A stretch of 64,000 nucleotides of DNA from the NCBI GenBank assembly GCA_963281255.1, contig OY725500.1:2723184-2787183 (forward strand), read 5' to 3'. The position numbers were made by a program, and so were the translations under genes. Origin of the DNA: Aphrocallistes beatrix. Taxonomy: Eukaryota; Porifera; Hexactinellida; Sceptrulophora; Aphrocallistidae. Below are positions 34,435 to 45,706 of the stretch, piece by piece. Positions within the stretch are counted from its first letter, which is position 1. Every line of letters starts with the position of its first letter. The notes under the pieces were generated by a model. That model was not told the DNA's origin, made no database searches, and worked only from the letters and a program-made list of their open reading frames with translations.

Positions 34435-35803
34435 CAGGGTGGGCCAAAGAAAACACCACCGGGTTACATTTTGGCCCACCCTGACTATAACTTTTGCTCT
34501 AACTCCACAAATTTGTTAGCTATGGCAGATGACACTATTTTGTACCAAAATAGCAAGCAGTGGCCTGTGAAAGAAAGATCTTGGTGTGTGAAGAGGTACT
34601 TTGAAGTTAGGAGCTATGTGAAAATTCAGGACGAGTTTTTGCATGTTTTTAAAACCCACAAAGCGCCTGATAAAAGAGAATAGAGGACTGGATGAAGAAA
34701 TTTGAGAGGTTTGCCACAGTACAGAATATGAACAAGAAGTCTAAAGATCGAGCAAGTCATTCTGGGGGGAAAAGACTGAGAGATGAGGCTCTAATTAAAC
34801 GAGTCAAGAAGGACGTTGAACATTCTCCAAAAAGAATTAGTCGAAAGAGGTGCCAATCCCTAGGAATAGCAAGGACTACACTCCGTAGAATCCTTAATGA
34901 TGACCTACATGAGTTCCCCTATCACATTCAGACTAAACAGAAGCTCATAGAGTCAGATAAGACACGAGAGAAGCAATGGCAGTGGTTTTGATGGACAAGA
35001 TCGAGAACAACGAGTCATTTTTACCCTATCTTTTCATCTCAGGCGAGGCTCACTTCCACTTGGATGGGCACGTAAATTCCAAAAACAACAACAACTGGGG
35101 TACAGAGCCCCCAAATGAGGTTGTAGAAAAGCCTCTTCACTCCCAGAAAGTCACAGCTTGGTGTGCACTCTCGACAATGTTAGGCTGTATTGGTCCGTTC
35201 TTTTTTGAAGCGAAAGGAGCCACAGTTACAATAACCGCTGAACGGTACATTGAGGTCCTGATAAGTTCTGCAAAGAACTGGCAACACGATTCTCAGGTTA
35301 TTTACCAAAACTATGGTTCCAACAAGATGGAGCGACACCACATACAGCTCTCATGACTCGTGACTGGCTCAAGGAACACTTTAAATGGCGAATCATCTCC
35401 AAAAACTTACCGCTCGAGTGGGCCCCCCATTCTCCGGACCTCAGCCCCGCAGATTTTTTTCTTTGGGGGTACTTGAAAGATAGGGTATACCAAAAGAAGC
35501 CTAGGAACATCACACAACTGAAGAAGAAGATTCGAGACAAAGTTAGAGCCATAAAACCAGAAGTTTTTAAACGAGTAATGAACAACTTCTGTGTGCGCCT
35601 CAAAAAATGCAAAGATTTGAAAGGGGCACATTTTGAGCATCTCCTATAAGTCCAGGAAAAGTTCGAGATTCGAACATTTCGTTTATTGCTATGTTTTCTA
35701 AATCATTTGAACTAATTATCCACGAGTTTGATTGATTCTATTAACTAAAACAAAAAAATGACGGCAAATTTTCAGCTGGTGGTGGTTTTTTTGGCCCACT
35801 CTG
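34435..35803 (+). mobile_element. DD41D mariner-type transposon (1369 bp)
   Basis: Inverted ends CAGGGTGGGCCAAAGAAAAC and CAGAGTGGGCCAAAAAAACC (right, inverted) are flanked by TA. The insertion is inside the TA array of a hairpin/TA-array repeat. The left end also forms a local hairpin, because GGTGGGCCAAA is followed by TTTGGCCCACC within about 45 bp. Confidence 0.9.
34522..35649 (+). pseudogene. DD41D (rosa-like) transposase, inactivated
   Basis: MADDTILYQNSKQWPVKERS begins at 34522. The protein continues through three frame changes: 34692-34991 (DNA-binding, RKRCQSLGIARTTLRRIL), 34976-35356 (GEAHFHLDGHVNSKNN, CIGPFFFE) and 35300-35649 (FQQDGATPHTALMTRDWL, SPDLSPADFFLWGYLKDRVY). The spacing between the second and third Asp is 41 residues. 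The expected first catalytic Asp of (F)SDEAHF is glycine here (codon 35042-35044). Frameshifts plus a lost catalytic residue make it dead. Confidence 0.88.
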
Positions 35804-36483
35804 TATATATATATATCTGTAACGAATTGATTGAAGAAACTGCAATGCACAGAAAGCTGATTTTTGGCATGTGGGAGTCTTTTGGCTATGGCTCTACTAA
35901 GTTCTGAGTTCAGACGAAAACGTCGGCTCATCATGGAATTATGACGTCATTGTCACATTTTTAAAAGTTAAGCAATACAGTTATTCGAGCACAACTCCGC
36001 CATTATTGGAGATAGAAGGCTGAAATTTTAATAGACTATGTATATTACTATATTTCACATATGGTACAACTATCAACAAAAAATAATGGCTCATCACCCT
36101 GTTATGACGTCATCATTACACATCAAAATATTGACAAATTGTGATTTTTCGTGCGATATTAATTATAACAGTAGCACAGGCCTATTTAGGGATGTTATCT
36201 TCCTTATAATTAATCAATGTGATCCCAGGCGCCCACAGGGCGCTTCCGGTGGACACAAAGTGTCCGCCAGCCCCGCAGCGCAAGCAAACGAAGCGCGCTT
36301 GTAAGTAAATAATTTGACTGCGACAAATTTCCCATTACTTTATTAATCATTATTGGTTAGTGTCATGATATTCTACATTCCCACTTTTACCTCCAAAGGT
36401 TTCTACAGGCCTAGCATTTTTTATTCAATTTTCTTAAAAGAAATCATATTTGTATTAAATTTTCTATTATCCTTCTAACCATA

Positions 36484-36898
36484 ATGATTTATCGCGCTTC
36501 GCTTATTTGCGTTGCTCGGCTTGCGGGCACTTTGTTTTCTTCGAAGGCGCCCTTTGAGCGCCTAGGCTCACATTAATTGATAATTAAATTAAATAATATG
36601 GTAGATAAAATCTCTTAATAACTTTGTCTAACCTTTATGATCGATATCAATCGAAAAATCACAAAACTTTTTAATTTATCAATTTTTGATGCGTAACGAT
36701 TACGTCATTACATATGTATACACACATTCTATTAAAATTTCAGTTGACAATGACGTTATAATTACATGATGATTCGACATTTTCGTCTGAGGTCAGAATT
36801 TAGTGGAGCCATGGCTAAAATAATCTCGCATTGCAAAAATCAGCTTTCTGTGCCTTGCAGTTTCTTCAATCGATTCGTTGCAGATATAGATATACTAT
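36484..36898 (+). repeat. Hairpin/TA-array repeat, diverged forward copy
   Basis: Forward copy with degraded hairpin and GC block, a body with decayed CRE-like sites, and TTTCTTCAATCGATTCGTTG. A short TATA run follows, into which the Tc1 remnant at 36902 is inserted. End B is missing. Confidence 0.75.
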
Positions 36899-36901
36899 AT
36901 A

Positions 36902-37681
36902 CAGGGTAGCTCATAGGTTCTGTGACATTTGTATACTATTTAAAATACACTAATTCCTACTTACTATTTGAACTAGACTTACAGTATATGCTGATAATAT
37001 GCTAGAAATAATCACTCTTCTATGTACCCTCCTTTCTTCTGCATTACAGCCTTTATTCTACGAGTGAAGGCCTGTTGCGTGAAATTCTGAGGCACTTATA
37101 TAAAGGGAACCATGAATGTACAACTTGCGTGAAATTCTGATGCACTGCGTGTAATTCTGAGACACCCGCTTAGAAATTCTGATCTAATATTGTGCAAATT
37201 CTAGTTCCTATTACAGAATGATATTTCACAAAACATGATGATTTTGTTCTATTTTGATCCAAATCCTATTCTATTTCTTAGGATCACCGTATACATTATT
37301 GAGTTTGCGAAATAAAATAGAACAAATCATCATGTTTTGTGAAGTATCATTCTGTAATAGGAACTCCAAGGTGCATAATATTGGATCAGAGCTTCTAATC
37401 GGGTGTCTCTGAATTTCACGCAGTGCCTCAGAATTTCACGCAATTTGTATATCCATGGTTCCTGTTATATAAGCGCCTCAGAATTTCACGCAAGTTGTAC
37501 ATTCATTTTGTACTTTATATAAGTGCCTCAGAATTTTCATGCTCCTCAGAATTTCACGCAACAGGCCTCTACTGCAGCACGTAGTGTTTATTGAGGTATT
37601 TTATCCCATTCTCTCCTCAACGACCTAAGAGATTCTATATTGGTGTGGGTTTTAGTATAAGCCTTTGTCTCTTAAGAGACC
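36902..37681 (-). pseudogene. Tc1-family remnant (transposase C-terminus)
   Basis: The end CAGGGTAGCTCATAGGTTC follows TATA. The minus-strand reading RREWDKIPQ (near 37600), then AFTRRIKAVMQKKGGYIEE with stop at 37012-37014, is the C-terminus of a Tc1-like transposase. A foldback element (37073-37563) splits the gene between the VEA and FTRR codons. The other end is cut off by the Harbinger-like end at 37683. Confidence 0.7.
37073..37563. mobile_element. Foldback with repeated arms, 4-bp target duplication
   Basis: The ends TGTTGCGTGAAATTCTGAGG are inverted at both sides. Each arm has several GCGTGAAATTCTGAG units and a longer shared core with AACATGATGATTT. GGCC is duplicated at 37069-37072 and 37564-37567. 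Removing the element restores a continuous Tc1 reading across GAAGGCCTCTAC. Confidence 0.85.
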
Positions 37682-37682
37682 A

Positions 37683-38372
37683 GGGGCCGTATTCACTATT
37701 ATTTTAAGTTCGAACTTAAATGGTGTTCACTAAGATCAAGTTAAGTACGAACTTAAGTACGAACTTTAAGTCACCTAGTTTGCCCGAATTCCCACTATGC
37801 TACTCTCAAACATTTGTGATATCCTCACGTTATCTGTCAGAGTCTTGTCTGCAGAGAGAATGAGTGTCTCAACATCTTCTACGACACCAGCAGAGTTAGA
37901 GCCACTTCCAGTCTTGTTAGCCTTCCAATGGCTATGGCTAGCATCACCCTTTCGGCTAATTTCAGCTTGATCCACTTGTTTCCACTTCATCAAGTATAAT
38001 CGATTAATGCCTTGAAATTATTGTGAAATTCGAATTCAGTAACTCGAAATTGGAATTTACATATATAATTTCAATTCATGAAAATTAGTAGTAACAATGA
38101 TATTTGTTAAGTCAACAAGGGTTTCAATAAGAGTTTTTAGTTTTTATTTAAAGTAGTATGGCTTATTTTGACCAAATCCTTTTCTAAACTCCTTTGCACT
38201 CAAGATTGACCTTTCCAATAACAGCTAACCTTTGACTTTCTTCAACGATTTACTTAATTTTTTTAGTTCAGATTTTAATCGCAGAGTTATCTGCATAAAT
38301 GACTAATAATTGAATAAACTTAATTAATAAAAATTGATATTTTGAAATTTGTCAATTTTCGATGAAAAAATC
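37683..38372 (-). mobile_element. Harbinger-type end with 72-codon remnant
   Basis: GGGGCCGTATTCACTATT with short palindromes (TTAAGTTCGAACTTAA) matches the PIF/Harbinger ends at 19878 and 38374. A minus-strand ORF at 37775-37993 (MKWKQVDQAEISRKGDASHS) may be part of a SANT-type accessory protein, but I do not recognise it with certainty. The right end was not found. Confidence 0.5.
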
Positions 38373-38373
38373 A

Positions 38374-39600
38374 GCGGTCGTGTTCACTAAGAACTTAAGA
38401 TCGATCTTAGTGCTCGATCTTAAGTCGTATTCACTACGATTGGTATTCACTAAGATTAAAGTTCGATCTTAAGACCGAACTTTAAGCAACCTAGGGAGGT
38501 GTCTTAAGTATTGTAATTGATTCGATTTTCACTAATTGCTCCATAAATGTTGTTCAAACTTACTTCTGTCGAACTTTGAATCTATCTTGATTGATATTAG
38601 GCTTCAAATAAAATTTAAATATTTTAATATTTCTCTTATTGTGTGTAACATCGCAACATGTATCACATGCTATAATTCGTGGCAAATTTTTCTTGGGTTT
38701 GTATGAATAAACAAACATACATTCTTTGATTATATAATCTTTCTAATTCTAACATGCATAATTATTGAGACAGGCTTTATATATTGATTCGCATGACTGA
38801 TAATAATCACACTATTTTCCTATTAACAACGATTTTTCCAGCAGTCTCTGACGTTTCAATCGATAATAGTCCCTCTGCTCTTCTATTAACTGCAGCTGTG
38901 CTGAGAATACACCCATCTGTTTGGACAAAACTTCCTGCTGTAATGGAAGTTAGTCTGCAGCCTTCAAGAGTTCGACCGAATCATCTTGCTCATCAACAGT
39001 TCGCCTTCTCTTCCGACTTTTCTTTGATGCCTTATATGTTGTCGGGATTTCAATTTCTGGAGACTCTAAAATTGGAGAATCTTCAAATTCATCGAGACCT
39101 GCAGCTGATACTGTTGATGCTATTGCTAGTGCTTGAAAAAGATCAGCAGCACCTGAAATTCAACTAATAGCAATGGTGTTTTGGAACATCTCTGTTACTC
39201 GATCTGCAGAGTCAGCAAAATACTTCTATCTTTTGCATATCTTCATCCTCTACCTGTCCAGCAGTGTTTGTATCCCCTCCAGTCTATCTGGCTTCCCTAA
39301 AGCTTGCATCAACTTTGGACTTTGCATTTAGCTTTAGGTTGGTCCATTTTTTCCTAATATCCTCTACAGCTCTGCCATTGCCATGCACTGAGTTGAGTTT
39401 GGCTGCAATGTCTCTCCAGATTTGTTTCCTCCTTTTGTTCTTGTCATCAGAATTTCCTGACCCTCTCAAAATCTCATCTGCTGACTCAATTTCATTAATG
39501 AGACTGCACTCTTCTTCTCTGGTCCAATTTGCTTTTCGGGATTTGTCCATTTGGTTTGGTATTGTTAATGCAGGTACTCAGCAGGTGCTATCTTTCTTGC
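38374..39600 (-). mobile_element. PIF/Harbinger-type element copy B
   Basis: The end GCGGTCGTGTTCACTAAGAA and the body are nearly the same as copy A (19878-20990) up to TACTCAGCAG near 39584, where the two diverge. It carries the longer SANT-like gene. No nuclease gene, so it is non-autonomous. Confidence 0.7.
38817..39550 (-). pseudogene. Harbinger SANT/Myb-like DNA-binding protein, broken
   Basis: The ATG at 39550 starts MDKSRKANWTREEECSLINE, followed by IWRDIAAKLNSVHGNGRAVE and DIRKKWTNLKLNAKSKV. This is a trihelical SANT/Myb-like domain, the accessory DNA-binding protein of PIF/Harbinger elements. After a frame change come PEIEIPTTYKASKKSRKRRR (nuclear-localisation-like) and DEQDDSVELLKAAD with an in-frame TAA. 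The C-terminus LQLIEEQRDYYRLKRQRLLE, stop near 38817, is likely a coiled coil. Copy A shows the same C-terminus. Confidence 0.75.
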
Positions 39601-39719
39601 CTACTGTTAGCCGAGTTTTTTTCTGTAACACTCTATCATATATGCATACACACATGCCGCATACACCTCAGTCAAGCAACTATCAGTAGGTTTAACACCT
39701 CACCCAGATTGTAAACCCC

Positions 39720-40799
39720 CTTTATAACATATCAGCATAGATTCGGGGGGAATATAAATCTATAAACTTTAACTTTAGCTAAACTCAATTTTAATTTTTA
39801 CATGTACTATGTTCGATTGAATAGCTATTTTCATCACGTTTTGAATGGTAGTGAAGGAGAATGAGCAATTCGGTATCTTCACCTATGAAATAGTTGTTGA
39901 CTGAAACTATGATACTGCAAAGGATGCTTGAATAATTTTCCAGTCAACATATCCATATGCATTTATTCCATTGCATCCTTTCACCTTTAACCGTTGGCTG
40001 ATGATGCTTATCGAAAAATGTTTGTTACAACCTCGTAACAAGAACTCATACTTTTTCCCCTTGAATACTGAAGTCCTGCTGTAAAGTTTGCTATGAGTTG
40101 ATTTGCCTGTTGACGTCGTAGGGGTTCTATAGACGGTTCAGATTAAGAATTATGAAAACAACTAGCTCTCCCATTATTGCGAAGCATAAATTCCACATAA
40201 TCATTAGCTCTAACGCCACAGCTGTTTACCTTTGCCCTTTTACGCGATGCATTAATGAACCACCATCATTAATAAACCAACAACGAAAAATAGAGGGAAT
40301 TGTACATTTTATGGCATAATGTTTTTACAATGATTCTATTAATTCATTAAGTATAATGATGTGACCTGTGAATAACGATCACTTGCGTAAAACAGCCATT
40401 TTTCGTAGTGCTTTATTAACTGGTTCCCCTGGCGTTATTAACTGGTTCCCCTGTATCGAATCAATTGAATCAACTCATATTTGGTTGGTTGTACATAGCG
40501 ATAATGCTATCTTTGGTTCGGTAGGATATAATAAAAATTTCACTTTTCAATTCACACCTCACTCGTGCCGAAACAGTTTTGAAAATCGATTTTTCAATAG
40601 TTACCTACCTCTACACCTTGATTTAGCTTCGCATACATTTTTATAAATTTTAAACCAAACATTTTTATTAAATTCTAAACCAATCTGGAATTGAAAACAA
40701 GTCGGATTTATACATCGAATATTTTTCATAATAAATTTCTGGTTAGTACAGGAGGAATGCAATGTTTTTTATTTATATTACTTATATTGTTTTTGTTAG
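39720..40799. other. Intron stretch before the last FPP synthase exon
   Basis: Mostly featureless AT-rich sequence. A pogo-like fragment (GACCTGTGAATAACGATCAC) lies near 40362, followed by a direct repeat of CTGGTTCCCCTG. No gene is supported. Confidence 0.5.
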
Positions 40800-41000
40800 G
40801 CTAATTTTGCAATTGATCGGGAAGAAAATGTTCAAATAATTAAAGAAATATATCGAGAACTTGACATTGAAGCTGTTTTCAGAGATTATGAGAATAGTAG
40901 TTATATCAAAATATCTAAAATGATAGATGACAATCGAACTACTTTACCTAAACAGCTGTTCCTCGATTTTCTCAGCAAGATTTACAAGAGGAAAAAATAA
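40800..41000 (+). CDS. FDPS: FPP synthase last exon
   Basis: The acceptor TTTGTTAG ends at 40799. The 66 codons plus TAA (40998-41000) include IKEIYRELDIEAVFRDYENS, then SYIKISKMID and LPKQLFLDFLSKIYKRKK. The closing L-P..(V/L)FL..(F/L)..KIYKR+K is the conserved C-terminus of FPP synthases. Phase 0 matches the exon ending at 28608. The basic IYKRKK tail is the normal family end. Confidence 0.95.
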   Translation, partial: ANFAIDREENVQIIKEIYRELDIEAVFRDYENSSYIKISKMIDDNRTTLPKQLFLDFLSKIYKRKK

Positions 41001-41925
41001 TTTATTTTTTGATTATATTATTTGATTAATCATTGTATTCCATAAATCTGGAAACATTTGTTATTTTTAAAAATTATTTGATTATACATGCATATATATT
41101 CATTCTCTCTGTTACTTATTATATATTATACAAAATCAGGTTAAATTTATTTAATGAATGATTGAACAGTACTAATGAGGAAATAATGCACTGCTCGATT
41201 TAGAATTAACCTTGTTTGATCTAACTTTAATTTTTGAAATTGTCTCTATTGGATTCTCCCACTCTCAATATTGATGCACAAACATTTCAGGAATCGAATC
41301 AGATATAGACTATTTTTAATGTCATCGTTTTTATTGAATCTGAAATAGACAGCTCATTTTTTGAGTTACTCTATTTCTAGGTATTATTGTATTTCTAGAA
41401 AGTCCAACAATAATACTAGGAGGTATAATAAACCTCATGTAATGAAACAAATAACAATAAGATTTGATTTTTCATGGTTGTAATTTTCGTAATTTAGTGT
41501 TCTCATCTTTATTTTTGTGAATAATATCAATAGTAATTAATATGTATCGATAGATTAACCGTAGATATCATTAACAAGCGCAGTTCGCGGTTTAGACAAT
41601 TTGCAAAAAATATTTTGTACCAAGTTTTTGGTTCGCGAGAAAGTCTCAATTATTTACAGTTTTTAGCGCAACCATGGTTTCATTCGTCTCATCGTTCGCT
41701 GATTTGCTATTCGCGCTAATTCTCAGGAGAAACCCTCACGAAGTCCAGCATAGTGCCAACCATCCTGGGATCACGGGATATTACATTGAATCTAGGGGAT
41801 CTTTAGCCAAAAAATTGATTTTGTGATAATATAAAAAGTGATCATTATCAAATACGTAGCATTCTGTTAGTAAATATTCAATATTACTTTAGTATTCAAA
41901 ATTATATATGCATTTATTGTGGCCC
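41001..41925 (+). other. FDPS: FPP synthase 3' flank
   Basis: AT-rich sequence without ORFs. The first exact AATAAA on the plus strand that I see is at 41427-41432, about 430 nt after the stop, so it is only a candidate poly(A) signal; AATAAT variants lie closer. Confidence 0.4.
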
Positions 41926-43160
41926 ATCGATACGCGCTGCCGCGTGTCTTAATTTTCTCGGCGGCCCTGCAAATGGGTGAGTTTAGTTATTTTATGGCCT
42001 GTTTTAAGGAGGCGTTTCGGCCGTTTTAGAGCCGTGACCCACTTACTGAATTGCAGCTGTGTTCAGGAGCCACCCCAAGGAATTAGTAATTATAACCAAA
42101 AATTTTAGTACATTTAACTTGATGGTATTTATTCAATAATATTCTGAATATTAATGAGATTTTTGATTTTTATGCTCCCCCAATTTTCCTATCCTTGGTT
42201 GTGTCACTGACGAACAACAACGCAGATCTGCTTCCAATTCAATTCTGTTTCTAGCCTTTGTTTTTATATATTGATGGAAATGGCATGAGTAGCTTCAGGG
42301 CAATCTCTGATATTATTTGTTACCTTACCAGCATGGCATTCCAAAAACTAGTCAAATTTACTCTTACAAACAAGTCTAGCCCCTGAATCATTTATAAGTT
42401 TAATAAAATCCTACTGAGCAGCATCACCGATATGAAGAACACAGTCATCCATTTTCGCATGAAAAGATTTCGAACTAGTTTAAACTGAGATTTTGATTCC
42501 CGGAAAATATTGAGAGTGCATTTTCTTTTGGAGTTTGAAGAACTCTACTGTTTCATCTTTCAGATCTAGGAAACGTTTCAATACATTGCCCCTTAAAAGA
42601 ATTCAGTATGGTACAGAAAATTCATTTGGACTGCATCCATCTCTAAACAAAGGTCTCGGTATAGATGAGAGTGTTGAGTGCACTACTTTTAACGAAATTT
42701 ACTATTTTAATCATCACCTGTAAGACTAAATTTGGGATGCTGGTAAAGTTTTTGAAGTCATACAGTGATTCGTAATCATACTTGCAACAACCTGTTTAAC
42801 GCATACCTGGAAACCAGAAACATCTGTCAACTCGTTCAATTGTAAAAGAAACATAAAAAGATGACTGTTTAATTTGCTCCAACTTATTTTTTTATATCTT
42901 ATGACATTTCTTCAATTCTGCGTTTGACAATATTATCGAAAGTGATTAATAACTTTTTCACTGCATCTGCACCAAATATAAGTTATCTCGCACAATGTCT
43001 TTCGTGCAAGAGAACACTAGCTCATCACCAATAGTATGCATGAGGTTTCTTACATTTTGCAATATCCAGTAAAACAACATAAGTCGCTTCAATTGCAGCT
43101 CTTGTGTTTGCAAATGTCTGTCCAGTAGTGTCAAGTTTAGATTTCTTTACAGAACCGCTA
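41926..43160 (-). pseudogene. ZBED5-like hAT transposase remnant
   Basis: Minus-strand pieces: FANTRAAIEATYVVLLDIAK followed by CKKPHA, LLHERHCAR, FGADAVKK and KRRIEEMS (about 43130-42890), then VLKRFLDLKDETVEFFKLQ (about 42580). They appear in the order of ZBED5/SCAND3-like hAT-derived transposases, with the middle largely deleted and many stops. At 41926-41976 a GC-rich segment ending CGGCGGCCCTG could be the hAT-type terminal repeat, but the link is not proven. Confidence 0.55.
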
Positions 43161-43469
43161 GATTTCAATTTATATACTATACTCGATATTAACAATTTAG
43201 TAGAACGAAAGTAGACCCTGTTTTAACACCTAAAGTTGCAGATTTTTCTAACGTACCATTTTTCACAACCGTTGGTTTTACGTTTTTATTATTGTATACG
43301 TGAGCCGTTTATCTATGAAAACACTTAAAATTGGGGGGCAAAAAGATCCACTTGGCTTCAACAAATGCTGTACAATCTCATGCTCTATCCAAAATCCCTC
43401 CGCAACATGGTGTGTGTAGATTTTATCTTTATTTTGTGTTCCGTTGATTTTAGTGTGTATTAAAATATA

Positions 43470-43653
43470 CAGTCAGGGTCGCTAATGTGAACCAGTAGGG
43501 GACCAAAAAATAATTTCGTAATAGAGAAACTTCATATTAAGCGAACTTGATTCAATACATATCCAATCTAAAAAATGAAATTGGGACCAGGAGGTTAGTT
43601 CATAATAAACAAATGTTCATATTAAGTGGGTTCATAATAAACGACCCTGACTG
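43470..43653. mobile_element. 184-bp pogo-like MITE
   Basis: Ends CAGTCAGGGTCGCTAATGTG and inverted CAGTCAGGGTCGTTTATTAT, with internal TTCATATTAAG repeats. TA precedes the left end and TG follows the right end, so one target base may have mutated. Confidence 0.8.
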
Positions 43654-44060
43654 TGTTAATACTTGCAAAAATCTAGAATCATTGCAACATTAATGCATAA
43701 TTGCAGACCTGTTGCGTAGATGTTTGGCCAAAACAAATTCCAGAACATGCTATAGATTAGCTAACAACAATTGATCTGAGATATTGAGAGGTATATATTC
43801 GGAGTATCACATTTTAGAATCTAGTATATAATAAATAATTTGTTTATATTTTTATTTTTCAATAGATACTTAAAATAAAAAAAATTCAAAAATATGGTAA
43901 AGACTTGATTTCAAAGGTTTACTGTGGTATTTAGATGTATAGATTCGGAAATTTGTATTTTTGAAACTGTTTCATAAATACTTCATTGTTTTTATTTATA
44001 ATTGCTACAAGTACATATAAAGTGTACACAAACTACGCTATGCAAGTTCGTGAAAACGCT

Positions 44061-44550
44061 TTCCTTACTATTAAAACTCGATTAATGTAAGTATATGTGT
44101 ATAATATTTATACCCTTGTAACGAATTAATTGAAGAAAATGCCAGGCACAGAAAGCTGATTTGTGGCATGTGGGAGCCTTCAGGCTATGGCTCCACTAAG
44201 CTCTGACGAAAATGTTGACTCATCATGAAATTATGATGTCATTGTCACCTTTTTATAATTAGAAATTTCAGTTTTTCGATTAAAACTCCGCCATTTTTGA
44301 TAGAAGGCAGAAATTTTAATAGAATATTTGTATTAATATTCTACACAAATGATACAACTATCATTAAATAATGATGACTCTTCCCTCTATTATGACGTCA
44401 TCTTGACCCATCAAAAATTGGAAAATTTACAAATTTTTTCTAGTGATATTGATGACAGCAGTAAGTTAAATATTAGAGATGTTATCTACCTCTAATTGAT
44501 CAATGTGAGCTTAAGCTTCCGAAATGCAATCAAGAGAAGCGAGCTTATAG
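44061..44550 (-). repeat. Hairpin/TA-array repeat, reverse copy
   Basis: Begins TCCTTACTATTAAAACTCG, lacks a clean TA array, has one TGACGTCA near 44394, and ends with a decayed hairpin (AAGAGAAGCGAGCTTAT). The GC block is reduced. Confidence 0.8.
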
Positions 44551-45258
44551 TTATGGATAATGATATGTAGTGAATGATTCAATTAATTGTTTTTAAATAG
44601 GCGATGGAATGCAACGTGAGCTTTAACGGGAGTTTTAATTCTCCTCAATTCTGTTGGGAATTCATACAATTTTGAAAAGTACTGTTCTAGAGTTTAATAA
44701 AACCTGCATCCTGTGACAATGGAGGAAAGTTTGAGACATACTTTGAAAACCACTGAAATAATTTACTTACCGAAAATTGTGCATGCTGAAGTCATAGTGT
44801 CACGTGTATAACCAGTGTAAAGTGTAAACTGACAATGTATATAATTATAGAATATGCTAAAGATACACGATGAGAAAGGTTATTATACAATAATAGAGAA
44901 ATCTAGTTCAGTATTCGCACAAAGGTAAAGAAACGCTAATATCGATATAGGGCCTAAATAGTTTGTTATACATTTGGTTACTTTAAAATATGCTCTGTGA
45001 TTCCCTGTACTGAAATACAGCTAACAATATAAATTGATAATATACGTACTTTCTATGAGAGGATAAATACGATATCTTGTTTATTGTCTACATTCAAACA
45101 GGCTGATAAGATGTGAAAACACCTTTGTAAAGCATTATGGCAAGGTATCTAGTGTTGGAATATGGTTAAAGATCTCATTACCCTGTTTCATAGTATATCA
45201 TTCCACTGAAATAAAATTGAAAACTCGGATTCTCGATTCGGCTCTTGATGATGGCCTT
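44551..45258. other. Stretch without a gene
   Basis: AT-rich, no repeat boundary or coding sequence recognised. Confidence 0.5.
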
Positions 45259-45706
45259 TCCCCACTTGAACGAAATACATTTGAGCGAAATCCGTTTGAA
45301 CGAACTCATTTGAGCGAAGTCGTAGTTGAGCGACTATTTCTTTTGGCGAACCTACAAAACAGCGAATATAGAAATGCGATGTATAATGTATTTGGGTCTA
45401 CAAACAGAGAATACATTGCTTAAAGCTGAATGGTTTTTTGAGGTTGTATAACGTGATGCCATATATAAGAAAATATAGTGTTTGATTGATGAATTAACTT
45501 GTTTCCTCAATGTATATATGTGAATGGTATTGGATTTGCTTAGTTAACACACTTCTATTGTTGATATTTATCACATTCATAATTCAACTCCATATTGGCT
45601 CTCGCTTTTCGTGGGTTCGCTAAAAGAAGTGGTCGCTCATCTACGAACTCGCTCAAATGAGTTCTCTCAAATGTGTTTAACTCAAATGCTTTTCGCTCAA
45701 GTGGGG
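45259..45706. mobile_element. Foldback with repeated TTTGAGCGAA arms
   Basis: Starts TCCCCACTTGAACGAAATAC and ends with the inverted counterpart GCTCAAGTGGGGA. Each arm contains several (T)TTGAGCGAA/(A)ACGAA units. The 68-codon ORF across the left arm is an artefact of these repeats. No clear target duplication. Confidence 0.75.

Larger units (their letters stand above)
34391..36302 (-). repeat. Hairpin/TA-array repeat split by a DD41D transposon
   Basis: An inverted end B at 34391-34414 and TA array to 34434 are separated from the rest (35804-36302) by the transposon at 34435-35803. The body has TGACGTCA near 35941 and 36104, the GC block and the closing hairpin. Excluding the insertion the copy is about 540 bp. 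Confidence 0.88.
837..41000 (+). other. FDPS: Farnesyl diphosphate synthase gene, 3' part (four exons, three giant introns)
   Basis: The four exons listed separately join with consistent phase (partial codon, then 0, 0, 0) and canonical GT/AG boundaries. Introns are 910-12837, 12916-28473 and 28609-40799. Together the exons give about 161 C-terminal residues of a trans-isoprenyl diphosphate synthase. The enzyme condenses IPP with DMAPP and GPP to make farnesyl diphosphate in the mevalonate pathway; in arthropods this feeds juvenoids, prenylation and dolichol. The N-terminal half, including the first aspartate-rich motif, must lie upstream of base 1. Introns hold nearly all the TEs of the left two thirds of the window. 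Splicing is inferred, not observed. Confidence 0.88.

Noticed and set aside
37073-37563. CRISPR-like array because of repeated GCGTGAAATTCTGAG
   Set aside because: Repeats are in inverted arms with uneven spacing, the genome is eukaryotic and no cas genes exist; it is a foldback element.
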